DNA of 64,000 nucleotides from Leptospira semungkisensis (GTDB taxonomy: Bacteria; Spirochaetota; Leptospiria; Leptospirales; Leptospiraceae). The position numbers and the translations under genes are program-made. Below the pieces are notes generated by a model. The model was not told the origin of the DNA. It ran no database searches and saw only the letters and a program-made list of their open reading frames with translations. Positions 27,808-37,036 of the stretch are shown in pieces (position 1 is the stretch's first letter; every line of letters begins with the position of its first letter). The DNA lies in the NCBI RefSeq assembly GCF_004770055.1, contig NZ_RQEP01000019.1:124001-188000 (forward strand). Direction: 5' to 3'.

Positions 27808-28152
27808 TTATTTCTTAAAATAAAGCCAAAGCCGATTTCCCCAAGGATCTAAAAAGGAGATGTACTGAGACGACCGAGACTCCTTTTGAAAACCGGAAGA
27901 GAGTAAACGAGAAGAAAAAGATTCGGCTCCTTCTTCTGAGATCGTCCAGATAGAAGTTCCTGGAGAAACCGGGCAATCTTTCGTTTCCTTACTGAATACA
28001 ATAGTCTGTTTTTCTGAAAATATCGCCTCTGCATGACCAAGGCTGGAACGAATTACTTTTCCTTGAAAAAGGTCAGCATAGAGTTCGGCGGACTTTCCAG
28101 CATCCTCGGCTTTTAAACTGGAAGCAAAGAATTGAGGTGTTTCAGAGTGCAT
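27808..28152 (-). CDS. VOC (glyoxalase/bleomycin-resistance) superfamily protein, 114 aa
   Basis: One VOC-type beta-alpha-beta-beta-beta repeat pair: FFASSLKAEDAGKSAELYADLF at the start and YISFLDPWGNRLWLYFK at the end, the usual closing strand. Metal-ligand residues are not evident at the standard places. It may be a non-catalytic binding protein or a small dioxygenase/isomerase. It is divergent from the leuA gene, with about 94 bases between. Confidence 0.75.
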   Translation of the reverse strand: MHSETPQFFASSLKAEDAGKSAELYADLFQGKVIRSSLGHAEAIFSEKQTIVFSKETKDCPVSPGTSIWTISEEGAESFSSRLLSSGFQKESRSSQYISFLDPWGNRLWLYFKK

Positions 28153-28190
28153 TTGCGGGTCTAATCTCCATAGAGAGCTTTACGCATAAA

Positions 28191-28219
28191 TTGGGTTTAC
28201 GGCCCGATTCAGACATTAT
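28191..28219 (+). promoter_or_regulatory. possible sigma-70 promoter for leuA
   Basis: TTGGGT (28191-28196) and CATTAT (28214-28219) are separated by 17 bases, ending about 27 bases before the leuA ATG. Both hexamers are imperfect, so this is only a candidate. Confidence 0.3.
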
Positions 28220-28246
28220 TTTTGGAGTAAGGAAGTATTCCAAGCA

Positions 28247-29764
28247 ATGAACTCTAATTTGGATTTTGTGAGAATTTTCGATACCACCCTTAGGGACGGA
28301 GAACAATGTCCTGGTGCGGCCATGAGCGAGAACGAAAAGATTGAGATCGCTCTCCAACTCGCAAAAATGAAGGTGGATGTGATCGAGGCTGGCTTTCCTG
28401 TTTCTTCTCCTGTGCAATTCCAAGCGGTGCAAAGAATTTCCAGAGAAGTAGAAGGTCCAATCATTGCTGCACTTGCAAGAGCAGTTCGTCCAGACCTAGA
28501 AGCAGCTGCAAAGGCAATTATTCCCGCCAAGAAAAAGAGAATTCATACATTTATCGCATCCTCTCCCATTCACATGAAATTCAAATTAGGAAAGGATCCT
28601 TCCGAGGTTCTGAAGATGGCTGTAGAAGCTGTTAAGATTTGTAGAGATCATGTGGAAGATGTAGAGTTCTCTCCCGAAGATGCGACTCGTTCAGAGCCTG
28701 AGTTCTTAAGAGAACTGTGCGAGGCAGTGATCGAAGCGGGAGCAACTACGATCAATATTCCGGACACAGTCGGATACACTACTCCTTACGAGTACGGCGA
28801 ACTTTTTAAATTCCTCATCCAAAATGTAAAGGACAGTAACAAGGCGATCTTCTCGGCGCATTGCCATAACGATCTAGGACTTGCTACTTCGAATAGTCTC
28901 GCAGCTGTTCTAAACGGAGCAAGACAAATAGAATGTACCGTAAACGGGATCGGTGAAAGAGCAGGCAATACAGCCATGGAAGAAGTGGTCATGGCTCTTA
29001 GAACCCGCAAAGATAAATTCGGAATCCAGACAAACATTGCAACGGAAGAGATCGCAAAGGCTTCTTATCTAGTAAAGACCATCACAGGAATGGTGGTGCA
29101 ACCGAATAAGGCTGTCGTTGGAGCAAATGCTTTTGCTCATGAGTCAGGAATTCACCAAGACGGTGTTTTGAAGAACAGAGAAACTTATGAGATCATGACT
29201 CCGGAAAGTGTGGGGATCCAATCCAATCGAATGGTCCTAGGACGTCATAGTGGAAGAGCTGGCTTCAAAGATAGGATCGTTCGCTTAGGATTCAATCCTC
29301 ATGCAGAAGAATTAGAGGCAGCGTACCAAAGATTCTTAGAGATTGCGGACCGCAAGAAGGAAATCTTCGATGAGGATATCAGAGCTCTCTTCGCAGACGA
29401 GTCCAGAAAATCTTCCAACGACAAATTCGCATTAGAAAGTTTTCATGTTACTACGGGCACAAAAAGTACTCCAACAGCAAGCATTCGTCTTTCTATTGGA
29501 GGAACAATAAGAGAAGAATCTGCAACCGGAGATGGACCTGTAGATTCCATCTTTAGAGCGATCCAGAAAGCAACCATCTCAGACGCAGAACTTATAAAGC
29601 TAGTAATCTCTCCAGTAACAGAAGGCCAGGATGCACTTGCAGAAGCATCCGTAACCTTGGAAAAACACGGAGAAAGAGTCGTTGGAAAAGGAAGTTCTAC
29701 GGATATCATAGAAGCCTGTTCTCAAGCTTATATTTCCGCTCTGAATCGTTTTTCTCTCTCTTAG
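28247..29764 (+). CDS. leuA: 2-isopropylmalate synthase
   Basis: Condenses acetyl-CoA with 2-oxoisovalerate in leucine synthesis. The DRE-TIM barrel has FDTTLRDGEQCPG near residue 11 and the metal-binding HCHNDLGLA, followed by NGIGERAGNTAMEEV. A linker and a C-terminal LeuA regulatory domain (about 370-505) imply leucine feedback. At 505 aa it is typical of LeuA. Citramalate synthase (CimA), which leptospires use for isoleucine, is a paralogue and cannot be fully excluded, but the motifs favour LeuA. ATG follows AAGGAAG. Confidence 0.92.
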   Translation: MNSNLDFVRIFDTTLRDGEQCPGAAMSENEKIEIALQLAKMKVDVIEAGFPVSSPVQFQAVQRISREVEGPIIAALARAVRPDLEAAAKAIIPAKKKRIHTFIASSPIHMKFKLGKDPSEVLKMAVEAVKICRDHVEDVEFSPEDATRSEPEFLRELCEAVIEAGATTINIPDTVGYTTPYEYGELFKFLIQNVKDSNKAIFSAHCHNDLGLATSNSLAAVLNGARQIECTVNGIGERAGNTAMEEVVMALRTRKDKFGIQTNIATEEIAKASYLVKTITGMVVQPNKAVVGANAFAHESGIHQDGVLKNRETYEIMTPESVGIQSNRMVLGRHSGRAGFKDRIVRLGFNPHAEELEAAYQRFLEIADRKKEIFDEDIRALFADESRKSSNDKFALESFHVTTGTKSTPTASIRLSIGGTIREESATGDGPVDSIFRAIQKATISDAELIKLVISPVTEGQDALAEASVTLEKHGERVVGKGSSTDIIEACSQAYISALNRFSLS

Positions 29765-29905
29765 AAGATTTTGGAAGATGCCGAATATCGTTCGGTATCT
29801 ATTTTTAAAACTCCTAGAAAAACCGTTGCCTTTTGCAGATTCAAAGAAAACCTCTCATAGTAGAACGAGTGTTCTACTATTTCCTATTCGAAGAGGCCTA
29901 CTCCT

Positions 29906-31930
29906 ATGTCTTCCTTAGATACTTCCTCCATTTTTCGCCCGATCTCCATCGGAGCGGAAACCATTCCGAACCGAATCATTATGGGTTCTATGCACCTTGG
30001 ATTAGAAGGACTTCCCCAAACTGCAGATAGAATGGTCGCATTCTACGGAAGAAGATTCGATGGCGGAGTCGGTCTCATCACCACCGGAGGAATTTCGGTT
30101 AACGCAGAAGGAAAGGGTTCCAATATCTTCTTCGACTTTCAGAAAGAAGAAGACTGCAAGGAACTAGAAAAGACAGCGTCTGCACTAAAATCCAAAGGAA
30201 TCTTTTGCGCTCAGCTTTTTCATGCAGGAAGATATGCATATCATAGAGAGCTCGTGGCCCCTTCCCCGCTTAGAGCTCCTATCAATCGCTTTATTCCAAA
30301 AGAATTATCTACGGAAGAAGCATGGAGAACCATCCGTGATTTCGGATCTTCCGCACTACGCGCTAAGCAAGTAGGATTTAGAGCGGTAGAAGTGATGGGT
30401 TCGGAAGGATATCTAGTAAACCAATTCTTCTCCGAAGTTACAAACAAGCGATCCGATGAATTCGGAGGAAGCCCCGAAAACAGAAGACGATTCGCAATCG
30501 AAGTTATGAAAGAGGTCCGCAAGCAAGTCGGTCCAGGCTATCCTGTGATCGTACGTATGTCAGGGATCGATCTCATTCCGGGCAACCCTACCTTCGAAGA
30601 AGTGATCGCACTCGCAAATGAACTAAAAGCCGCAGGTGCAGACGCGTTGAATATAGGAATCGGTTGGCATGAATCCAGGATCCCTACGATTTCTCAATTA
30701 GTACCGAGAGGCGCTTGGGCAAAGATCGCTGGCAAAGTAAAGGCTGCAGTTCCAGGTATTCCAATCATTGCATCCAATCGAATCAATATGCCGGAGACGA
30801 TTATCCAAGTTCTATCCGCTGGAGAAGCGGATATTGTGAGTATGGCGAGACCTTTCTTAGCGGATGCAGATATCGTAAATAAGATCCAAAGCAACGAAAC
30901 AGAAAGAGTGAATACTTGCGTGGCTTGCAACCAAGCCTGTCTAGATCATACCTTCAAAGAAGAAATGGTTTCTTGTCTAGTGAATCCTTCCGCAAACAGA
31001 GAATTGGAGTGGAGCTCCCTTCCTCAGGCCAAAAAACAAAGAGTGGTAGTAGTAGGTTCCGGTCCAGGTGGAATGGAAGCTGCAAGAGTTTCCGCGCTTA
31101 GAGGACATGAGGTCATTCTTTTAGAAGCTACTGAAAAGCTGGGAGGCCAATTGAATCTGGCCGCAGCCATTCCTGGTAAATTCGAATTCTTTGAAACCAT
31201 CCGTTACTTTAAGAACGAACTTCCTCGCTTAGGAGTGGACATTCGTTTCAATACCAAGGCGGATCTCGCTCTATTAGATTCTTTGAAACCGGATGCAGTG
31301 ATCTTTGCGACAGGAGTGCTTCCTAGAAATCTAAATCTTCCTGGCTTAGATAAAAAGCCTCACGCTAGCTATGTTGAATTCTTGAATGGAACATTTAAGG
31401 CAGGATCTAAAGTAGCCATCATCGGAGGCGGAGGGATCGGAGTAGACGTTGCTCATAAACTTACAGAAGAAAAAGATCCGGATATTTCCTCTTACTTCCA
31501 TCGATACAATGTGAATTCTTATACAGAAGCAAGAATACAACCTGAGACTGCAGAAAGAAAAGTCTCTATCTTAAGAAGAAACGGAAAAGTCGGAGCGGGA
31601 CTTGGTGCCACTACTTCTTGGGCACTCTTGCAAGAATTGCAATCCAAGGGAGTGGACTTCCTTTCTTCCCTTACTTATAAAGAAGTAAATGATAAGGGAT
31701 TAGTGATCGAGACAAAGAAAGAAGGAGACAAGACCTTAGAATGTGATACGATCATTCTCTGCGCGGGTCAGGTAAGTGATAAGTCTTTGTATGAAACCTT
31801 TCAATCGGAAAGAGCAAAGACTCCTTCCTATCTGATTGGAGGAGCTAAGGATGCGTCCGGGATAGATGCTAAAAGAGCCATGTTAGAAGGATACTTGGCT
31901 GCGGTCCGTATAGGTTCCGAACAAAATTAA
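29906..31930 (+). CDS. FadH-like NADH:flavin oxidoreductase / 2,4-dienoyl-CoA reductase
   Basis: A 674-aa iron-sulfur flavoenzyme. The N-terminal Old-Yellow-Enzyme barrel (about 1-345) binds FMN. A Cys cluster follows (CVACNQACLDH plus a later SCLVNP) for a 4Fe-4S centre. Two Rossmann segments (VVVGSGPGG and AIIGGGGIG) serve FAD and NAD(P)H. This is the FadH layout, used to reduce 2,4-dienoyl-CoA when unsaturated fatty acids are oxidised. Trimethylamine dehydrogenase-type relatives share it, so the substrate is inferred from leptospiral fatty-acid growth. A strong terminator follows. Confidence 0.9.
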   Translation: MSSLDTSSIFRPISIGAETIPNRIIMGSMHLGLEGLPQTADRMVAFYGRRFDGGVGLITTGGISVNAEGKGSNIFFDFQKEEDCKELEKTASALKSKGIFCAQLFHAGRYAYHRELVAPSPLRAPINRFIPKELSTEEAWRTIRDFGSSALRAKQVGFRAVEVMGSEGYLVNQFFSEVTNKRSDEFGGSPENRRRFAIEVMKEVRKQVGPGYPVIVRMSGIDLIPGNPTFEEVIALANELKAAGADALNIGIGWHESRIPTISQLVPRGAWAKIAGKVKAAVPGIPIIASNRINMPETIIQVLSAGEADIVSMARPFLADADIVNKIQSNETERVNTCVACNQACLDHTFKEEMVSCLVNPSANRELEWSSLPQAKKQRVVVVGSGPGGMEAARVSALRGHEVILLEATEKLGGQLNLAAAIPGKFEFFETIRYFKNELPRLGVDIRFNTKADLALLDSLKPDAVIFATGVLPRNLNLPGLDKKPHASYVEFLNGTFKAGSKVAIIGGGGIGVDVAHKLTEEKDPDISSYFHRYNVNSYTEARIQPETAERKVSILRRNGKVGAGLGATTSWALLQELQSKGVDFLSSLTYKEVNDKGLVIETKKEGDKTLECDTIILCAGQVSDKSLYETFQSERAKTPSYLIGGAKDASGIDAKRAMLEGYLAAVRIGSEQN

Positions 31931-31960
31931 GAAAATAGAAATTAGATCTTTATTCGAACG

Positions 31961-31989
31961 ACCCGTCTTCATTCGAAGGCGGGTTTTTT
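31961..31989 (+). terminator. hairpin terminator after the FadH-like gene
   Basis: A 10-bp stem (ACCCGTCTTC with GAAGGCGGGT, one G-U pair) with a 4-base loop is followed by TTTTTT. The rest of the gap, up to 32225, is AT-rich, and I see no gene in it. Confidence 0.88.
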
Positions 31990-32225
31990 ATTTCATTAAA
32001 CTATATTCTAAATACTCTAACGACGTGCAAAGACTGTTCCTTTCCACATATATTTTTATACGACATACTTAAAAGTTCTTATAATCTAAGACCCGTTTTG
32101 TGGCGGAGAAGTGACAAAAGCATTCTTTCCCGTTGACTTTTTGTGGGTATGATTCTTAATGGAGATCGAATTTCCATCAAGTAAGGACATAAAATTCCTC
32201 TAGGATCCAAGAGGAGTGCTTCAGA

Positions 32226-32561
32226 ATGAAAGTATACTCAGCAGAAAGAGTTCCAAATTCTACCGATTATAATCTGTACATAACCGAAGGTAACTCTAAA
32301 ACAAGATTGATCCTTTCGGAGCCTAGCCTGCCGGGATATAACGAACTATCTATCAATGATAAAGTTCTAAAGTCTTTAGCATATTCCATCCTTTTAAACT
32401 ACACACAAGATAGAGAGTTTGCGAATCGAAACACGAATCGTTTTATAAACTTTCTAAGTGATATAGTTCACAGAGATTCCTGGTTCTTTCTCGCGAATCG
32501 TGTGGAGCAATTCATTAAGGACGTTGAGAGCTTCGGAGTCGAAATTTCTTACGACTTTTAA
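32226..32561 (+). CDS. hypothetical protein, 111 aa
   Basis: ATG is preceded by AGGAG 9 bases upstream, and the codon use matches its neighbours. The product is soluble, with no signal peptide. It has an N-terminal beta-like part and a helical C-terminal half (FINFLSDIVHRDSW, RVEQFIKDVESFG). I do not recognise a family. It is transcribed in the same direction as slyD, 120 bases upstream. Confidence 0.7.
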   Translation: MKVYSAERVPNSTDYNLYITEGNSKTRLILSEPSLPGYNELSINDKVLKSLAYSILLNYTQDREFANRNTNRFINFLSDIVHRDSWFFLANRVEQFIKDVESFGVEISYDF

Positions 32562-32681
32562 AATTACCCGAAAAATCTGATTGTCCCAGGACCTTTCAAT
32601 AATATACTAACGGAAACGGTACCGGAAAAATCCCTCCGCATATATACCCTAGGCCGATGGCCCCCTTATGGAGCAAACTGA

Positions 32682-33152
32682 ATGAATCCTCGAGTCGTGA
32701 GCTTTCACTATACATTAAAAGATAAAGAAGGGAATCTGATCGATTCCTCCGAAGGCAGTCACCCTCTTTCCTATTTGGAAGGTACCGGTCAAATCATCTC
32801 TGGATTGGAAGATGAGATCAAGAGTATGAATTCAGGAGATAAAAAAATCATCTCCGTAGATGCGGACAAAGCGTACGGACAAAAAAATCCAGAATTAGTA
32901 TTCGATGTTCCTAAAAGTCAATTCCCTGAAGACGAAGTATTAAGCGTAGGAATGATGTTCCAAACCGACGAACCGGATACAGTTTATACAATCACCGAGA
33001 TCAAAGGAGAAACCATCATCGTGGACGGGAACCATCCTCTTGCAGGAGTGGATCTGGTCTTTGACGTGCAAATCGTGAATATCAGAACCGCAACAGACGA
33101 GGAAGTAAGTCACGGGCATGTCCACGGCGAAGGGGGACATCACCACCACTAA
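32682..33152 (+). CDS. slyD: FKBP-type peptidyl-prolyl isomerase, SlyD-like
   Basis: A 156-aa cytoplasmic chaperone/prolyl isomerase. The FKBP fold (residues 1-70 and about 120-145) is interrupted by the insert-in-flap chaperone domain (about 70-120), as in SlyD. The C-terminus is His-rich (HGHVHGEGGHHHH), which in SlyD binds nickel and other metals. ATG has GGAG 8 bases upstream. It is followed 5 bases later by the UvrD-type helicase, so the two may be co-transcribed. Confidence 0.92.
   Translation: MNPRVVSFHYTLKDKEGNLIDSSEGSHPLSYLEGTGQIISGLEDEIKSMNSGDKKIISVDADKAYGQKNPELVFDVPKSQFPEDEVLSVGMMFQTDEPDTVYTITEIKGETIIVDGNHPLAGVDLVFDVQIVNIRTATDEEVSHGHVHGEGGHHHH
33060..33072. promoter_or_regulatory. 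possible LexA (SOS) box inside slyD, upstream of the helicase gene
   Basis: TTTGACGTGCAAA fits TTTG-N5-CAAA and lies about 86 bases before the UvrD-type helicase start. It is inside slyD coding sequence, so the match may be fortuitous. Confidence 0.22.
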
Positions 33153-33157
33153 GATCG

Positions 33158-35140
33158 ATGGGCAATCCGGAGATATTAAACGAGAAGCAACAAGAAGCGA
33201 TCGAAACACTACACGGTCCCGTCCTGGTTATCGCCGGAGCGGGCACCGGAAAGACCAAGACATTAGTTCACAGACTTTCTAAGCTGGTCGAAACTGGCGT
33301 TCCTGCCGAAAACATCCTATTACTCACATTCACTCGAAAAGCCTCCAGAGAAATGCTCTCACGGGCGGTTTCTCTTTTGGACAAACGATGCTCTCGTGTT
33401 CACGGAGGAACATTTCATTCTTTCAGTAGTCATGTACTTAGAAAGTATGCTCCCGTTCTAGGGCTTTCTTCTCAATTCTCAGTCTTGGATGAATCAGATA
33501 CTTCAGATATCTTCCAGCTTCTTAGAACAGAAGGAGAATATTCCAAACAGAAATCCAGGTTTCCTTCGAATGATACCTTGATCTCTCTTCATTCAGCAAT
33601 CATCAATCGAGCAAAGACATTAGAAGAATTGTTGAAGACTGAATATCCTAAGTTCTTGGAACAAGAGAGCCTAATCCAAAAAATCTTTTCAGAATACGCA
33701 AACTATAAAAGAGAAAGATCCCTTGTAGATTACGACGACCTACTCGTTCATACCAGAGACTTATTGAACAAGCACGAATCCGTCCGCAAGAAGTTAGCAG
33801 AACAGTACCAGTACATCATGGTGGATGAGTACCAGGATACGAATCAGATCCAAGCTCATATCGCTTGTCTTTTGGCAATGGATCATGAAAATATTTTTGT
33901 GGTGGGAGATGATGCACAAAGTGTGTATTCTTTTCGCGGCGCGGATGTGAATGGAATATTCAATTTCCCTAAAATATTCCCCAAAACGAAACCGATCTAT
34001 CTGGAAAGAAACTATAGAAGCACTCCATCCATTCTAAATCTTGCAAATTCGGTGCTCGCAAATTTCAGAGATAAGTATGAAAAATATCTTTATACTAAAA
34101 ACGAAGATTACTTAAAACCGGAACTTTTAGGATACGCAGACGAGCTGGAAGAAGCAGAAGGTATCGCTGATATGATTCTCGAAAGAAGGGAAGATGGAAT
34201 TCCCTTAAAAGAGATCGCTGTACTATTCCGCTCCGGTTGGAATTCCAACCAGTTAGAATTGGTATTAAGCCAGCGAAACATTCCTTTTTTGAAATTCGGT
34301 GGAAGAAAGTTCGTGGATAGTGCTCATGCAAAGGATTATCTCTCTCTTTTAAAGATTAGAGAAAATAGAAGCGATTCTCTCTCTTGGCTAAGAATACTTT
34401 TGCTTATCCCTGGGATAGGGAGCACAAAGGGAAAGGCAATCCTAACCGAACTCGAAAAGACATCCGGAAATATAGAGTCTTTATTACGTTTCAGTTCCGG
34501 ACCATCTTCTTCTTATCTAAAAGAACTTGTGTCCTTGTTGGAAGATCAGGACCAGAATTTACAGAAGATCCTCACGAATTTCATTCATTTCTACTCTCCT
34601 TTATTAGAAAAAAAATACGACGATCCTAAGAGAAGATTAGAGGACCTCAATTCATTTCTCACTCTTTCTCAAAGATACGATACTCTGCATGAGTTTTTAG
34701 TAGATATGAGTTTAGAAGGTCCTACAAAGAGCTTAGACAAACTTTCACCTGAAGAAGAGGATGAGCGTTTGGTTCTTTCCACTGTGCATTCTTCCAAAGG
34801 ACTCGAATTTGATACTGTAGTATTATTGAATGTGTCCGAAGGATCCTTTCCATCCGGAAAAGGAGAAAAGAATTTAGAAGAGGAAAGAAGACTATTCTAC
34901 GTCGGGATTACCCGAGCTAAGAAAAAATTACTTCTCACCTACCCTCAAGTCTCCTTTCAGAATAATTCGCAATATTTCAATAGAGTTTCTCGTTTTATTG
35001 AAGAGATCTCCGAGCCGGACAAGGTGTTGAAGAAAGGCTTCGTTGCCAAGCAAACTGAAAATTCGAGCCCTTCTTCTCAAATAAAGAGTGATCAGGAAAC
35101 AGATGCCAGAAAAAGGATTCGGGAATTTTTCGGTTCTTAA
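33158..35140 (+). CDS. UvrD/PcrA/Rep-type superfamily 1 DNA helicase
   Basis: A 660-aa 3'-5' helicase. The Walker A site is AGAGTGKT (26-33), motif II is VDEYQDTN, motif III has VVGDDAQSVYSFRGA, and the later motifs STVHSSKGLEFD and VGITRAKKKL are present. It is somewhat shorter than E. coli UvrD (about 720 aa), with a reduced C-terminus. Roles would be repair or replication restart; UvrD, PcrA and Rep cannot be told apart here. The last 38 bases overlap the next gene. Confidence 0.93.
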   Translation: MGNPEILNEKQQEAIETLHGPVLVIAGAGTGKTKTLVHRLSKLVETGVPAENILLLTFTRKASREMLSRAVSLLDKRCSRVHGGTFHSFSSHVLRKYAPVLGLSSQFSVLDESDTSDIFQLLRTEGEYSKQKSRFPSNDTLISLHSAIINRAKTLEELLKTEYPKFLEQESLIQKIFSEYANYKRERSLVDYDDLLVHTRDLLNKHESVRKKLAEQYQYIMVDEYQDTNQIQAHIACLLAMDHENIFVVGDDAQSVYSFRGADVNGIFNFPKIFPKTKPIYLERNYRSTPSILNLANSVLANFRDKYEKYLYTKNEDYLKPELLGYADELEEAEGIADMILERREDGIPLKEIAVLFRSGWNSNQLELVLSQRNIPFLKFGGRKFVDSAHAKDYLSLLKIRENRSDSLSWLRILLLIPGIGSTKGKAILTELEKTSGNIESLLRFSSGPSSSYLKELVSLLEDQDQNLQKILTNFIHFYSPLLEKKYDDPKRRLEDLNSFLTLSQRYDTLHEFLVDMSLEGPTKSLDKLSPEEEDERLVLSTVHSSKGLEFDTVVLLNVSEGSFPSGKGEKNLEEERRLFYVGITRAKKKLLLTYPQVSFQNNSQYFNRVSRFIEEISEPDKVLKKGFVAKQTENSSPSSQIKSDQETDARKRIREFFGS

Positions 35141-35903
35141 ATCCCAGGAAAGCCGACTCTCCGAAGATTGGGAGAGATTACTGCGCTCTGCTTGGGAAGA
35201 ACTCAAAGTAAGATCGAGACGATTTCGTTCCGAATCGTTGCAATCCGTTCAGATCAAATTCTATCCTTATAGAAATGGCAATAATTCGATCCTTTATAAA
35301 AAGGGAATATTATTCGCGAAATTTCATTCTTCTCTATTAGACGCCGACTCAAGGATCCCGGAATCCTTGGCGTATTTACTTCTTTCTAGACTATTTGGAC
35401 TTAAACCGGAGCCAAGGCATAAGGAAGACGTAATGGACTTTCTGAACTCACTTCCGGAACGAAAGAATACTAAGCAGATTTCCAGATTAAGTTCGAAAGG
35501 AAAATTTTACGATCTATCCGACATTATGAATCGGATTATCCAAGAATACTTTCCTAAGATCGATCCGAAATTGATCTCTATTTTTTGGTCGGATCGTATA
35601 GGAACAAGACGCTTAGGAAGTTACGAAAAGCAAACCATGTCGATCCGAATTAGTCCCGTTCTGGATCACCCAAAGGTCCCTTCATTAGTCATTGAACACG
35701 TTGTGCACCATGAGATACTACATCATATTCTCCCTGTCCGTCGGATCAACGGTAAGAATTCAATCCATAGCCCTCAATTCAAAGTATTGGAAAAAAGATA
35801 CGTTAGATACCGAGAGGCGATAAATTGGTTGAAAAAGGAATATCCAAACTTTCTAATTAGTCTTAGAAAAGAAAATCGTTCCAGAAATACTTCCAGCATT
35901 TAA
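35103..35903 (+). CDS. SprT-like zinc metalloprotease-type protein
   Basis: A 266-aa soluble protein with an HEXXH zinc motif (H203-E-I-L-H207 in VHHEILHHIL) and a probable third ligand in HSPQF (H222), the layout of SprT-like/DUF45 proteins. Residues 1-200 show no other domain. In eukaryotes the SprT-like protease Spartan degrades DNA-protein crosslinks; bacterial roles are less clear. ATG at 35103 was chosen for its AGGAAACAG site. It starts inside the helicase gene (38-base overlap), a coupling that hints at a DNA-repair role. Confidence 0.8.
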   Translation: MPEKGFGNFSVLKSQESRLSEDWERLLRSAWEELKVRSRRFRSESLQSVQIKFYPYRNGNNSILYKKGILFAKFHSSLLDADSRIPESLAYLLLSRLFGLKPEPRHKEDVMDFLNSLPERKNTKQISRLSSKGKFYDLSDIMNRIIQEYFPKIDPKLISIFWSDRIGTRRLGSYEKQTMSIRISPVLDHPKVPSLVIEHVVHHEILHHILPVRRINGKNSIHSPQFKVLEKRYVRYREAINWLKKEYPNFLISLRKENRSRNTSSI

Positions 35904-35913
35904 GAATATTCCT

Positions 35914-36099
35914 ATGCACCCGACTCATTTCGAAACAGTATATATTCGTAAAAATATAATAGAGGAGGAACTTTCCAAACTTCTAAAAGAGTTCTCCGGT
36001 TTTGAATACAAGTCTTTGTCGGAATATGACCGAGGGGTTTACGACGGTTATACGCAAGCAGTTACTGAGATCTTAAGAAAGCTTCAGTCTAAACGCTAG
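35914..36099 (+). CDS. small hypothetical protein, 61 aa
   Basis: Begins 10 bases after the SprT-like gene and is probably in the same transcript. The product is charged and helical (EEELSKLLKEF, VTEILRKLQSK), with no signal or membrane segment. The ribosome-binding site is weak. I do not recognise it. Confidence 0.6.
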   Translation: MHPTHFETVYIRKNIIEEELSKLLKEFSGFEYKSLSEYDRGVYDGYTQAVTEILRKLQSKR

Positions 36100-36285
36100 T
36101 CGGTTCCGGATTTGCCTTAGAGAATTAGAATCAGTTTCCTAAAGTTAATTTCAGACACTCTTCTCTCTTCCTCTATTTTTTGCTTTCATTCCTTGATTTT
36201 TATTATCTACTCCACTCTAGTTCATTTTTAAAAATATGATTTTCTTTTCACTGGAATGGACTATCAAATTCGAATGGAGATCGAT

Positions 36286-37026
36286 GTGAAAACAAAAGTC
36301 AGGATCTTTGCCCTGATCCTCATTTCTTCCCTTCTTACTTTTACCGGTTCTCAATTGAGCGCTTCTCCCTATGACTCGAATGACTTCTCTCAGTTTACCG
36401 GCGGCAATCCTCTAATACCCGATTATCGAAATTACTCTCCTGGATTTTACAGCCAAGATTCGGTACCAATCGGGATCAAGTCGACAGAAGACAGACAGAA
36501 AGAAAAAGAAAGTCTAGAAACGAGACGCTCTCTCCTAAATTGGCACCAAGGACTCGGTCTTTTGACCTGGGGATTTTGGCTAGCCACAAATCTTGCAGGA
36601 GAACGTTCTCTTTCTCATTTGCATAAGGAATACCAACCGTTTGCGGATTATCTCTTAATACAGGATCCGCATAATACCCACAATAGTTATACTGCATATA
36701 CATTGCTTATGAATGCTTCTCCTTGGGATGGGGATCCAGGCGGGAGCACTCATAAATCATTGGCAGGGACTACGTTTACTCTCTATGCTTTGACAGCAGG
36801 GCTCGCCTTCTTCTCCCCTTCTAAAAAATTAGAGAGAGAGCCTGGCTTAAGCACAATCTTCACTCACAAAGCGTTGATCTGGGTACATTTGCCTGCAATG
36901 TTAGCTTTACCTTTTATCGGAGAACAAATTCCTAAACACGGACCATCAGCAGCTCATACGATGGAAGCGGTCGGATGGACCGGATTTGCAGCATTTACTA
37001 TGTCGATAGCAGTATTTTATTTTTAA
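36286..37026 (+). CDS. cytochrome b561-like exported membrane protein, 246 aa
   Basis: A signal peptide is followed by about 60 polar residues and then four hydrophobic helices, each carrying histidines: NWHQGLGLLTWG, STHKSLAGTTFTLY, FTHKALIWVHLPAM and AAHTMEAVGW. Four helices with paired histidines is the b561-type haem b layout, but the family match is inferred. GTG at 36286 was chosen because GGAG lies 6 bases upstream and it gives a clean signal peptide. Earlier ATGs at 36256 and 36274 lack such a site. The YceI-like gene follows 10 bases later. Confidence 0.75.
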   Translation: MKTKVRIFALILISSLLTFTGSQLSASPYDSNDFSQFTGGNPLIPDYRNYSPGFYSQDSVPIGIKSTEDRQKEKESLETRRSLLNWHQGLGLLTWGFWLATNLAGERSLSHLHKEYQPFADYLLIQDPHNTHNSYTAYTLLMNASPWDGDPGGSTHKSLAGTTFTLYALTAGLAFFSPSKKLEREPGLSTIFTHKALIWVHLPAMLALPFIGEQIPKHGPSAAHTMEAVGWTGFAAFTMSIAVFYF

Positions 37027-37036
37027 AGGAAAACAA

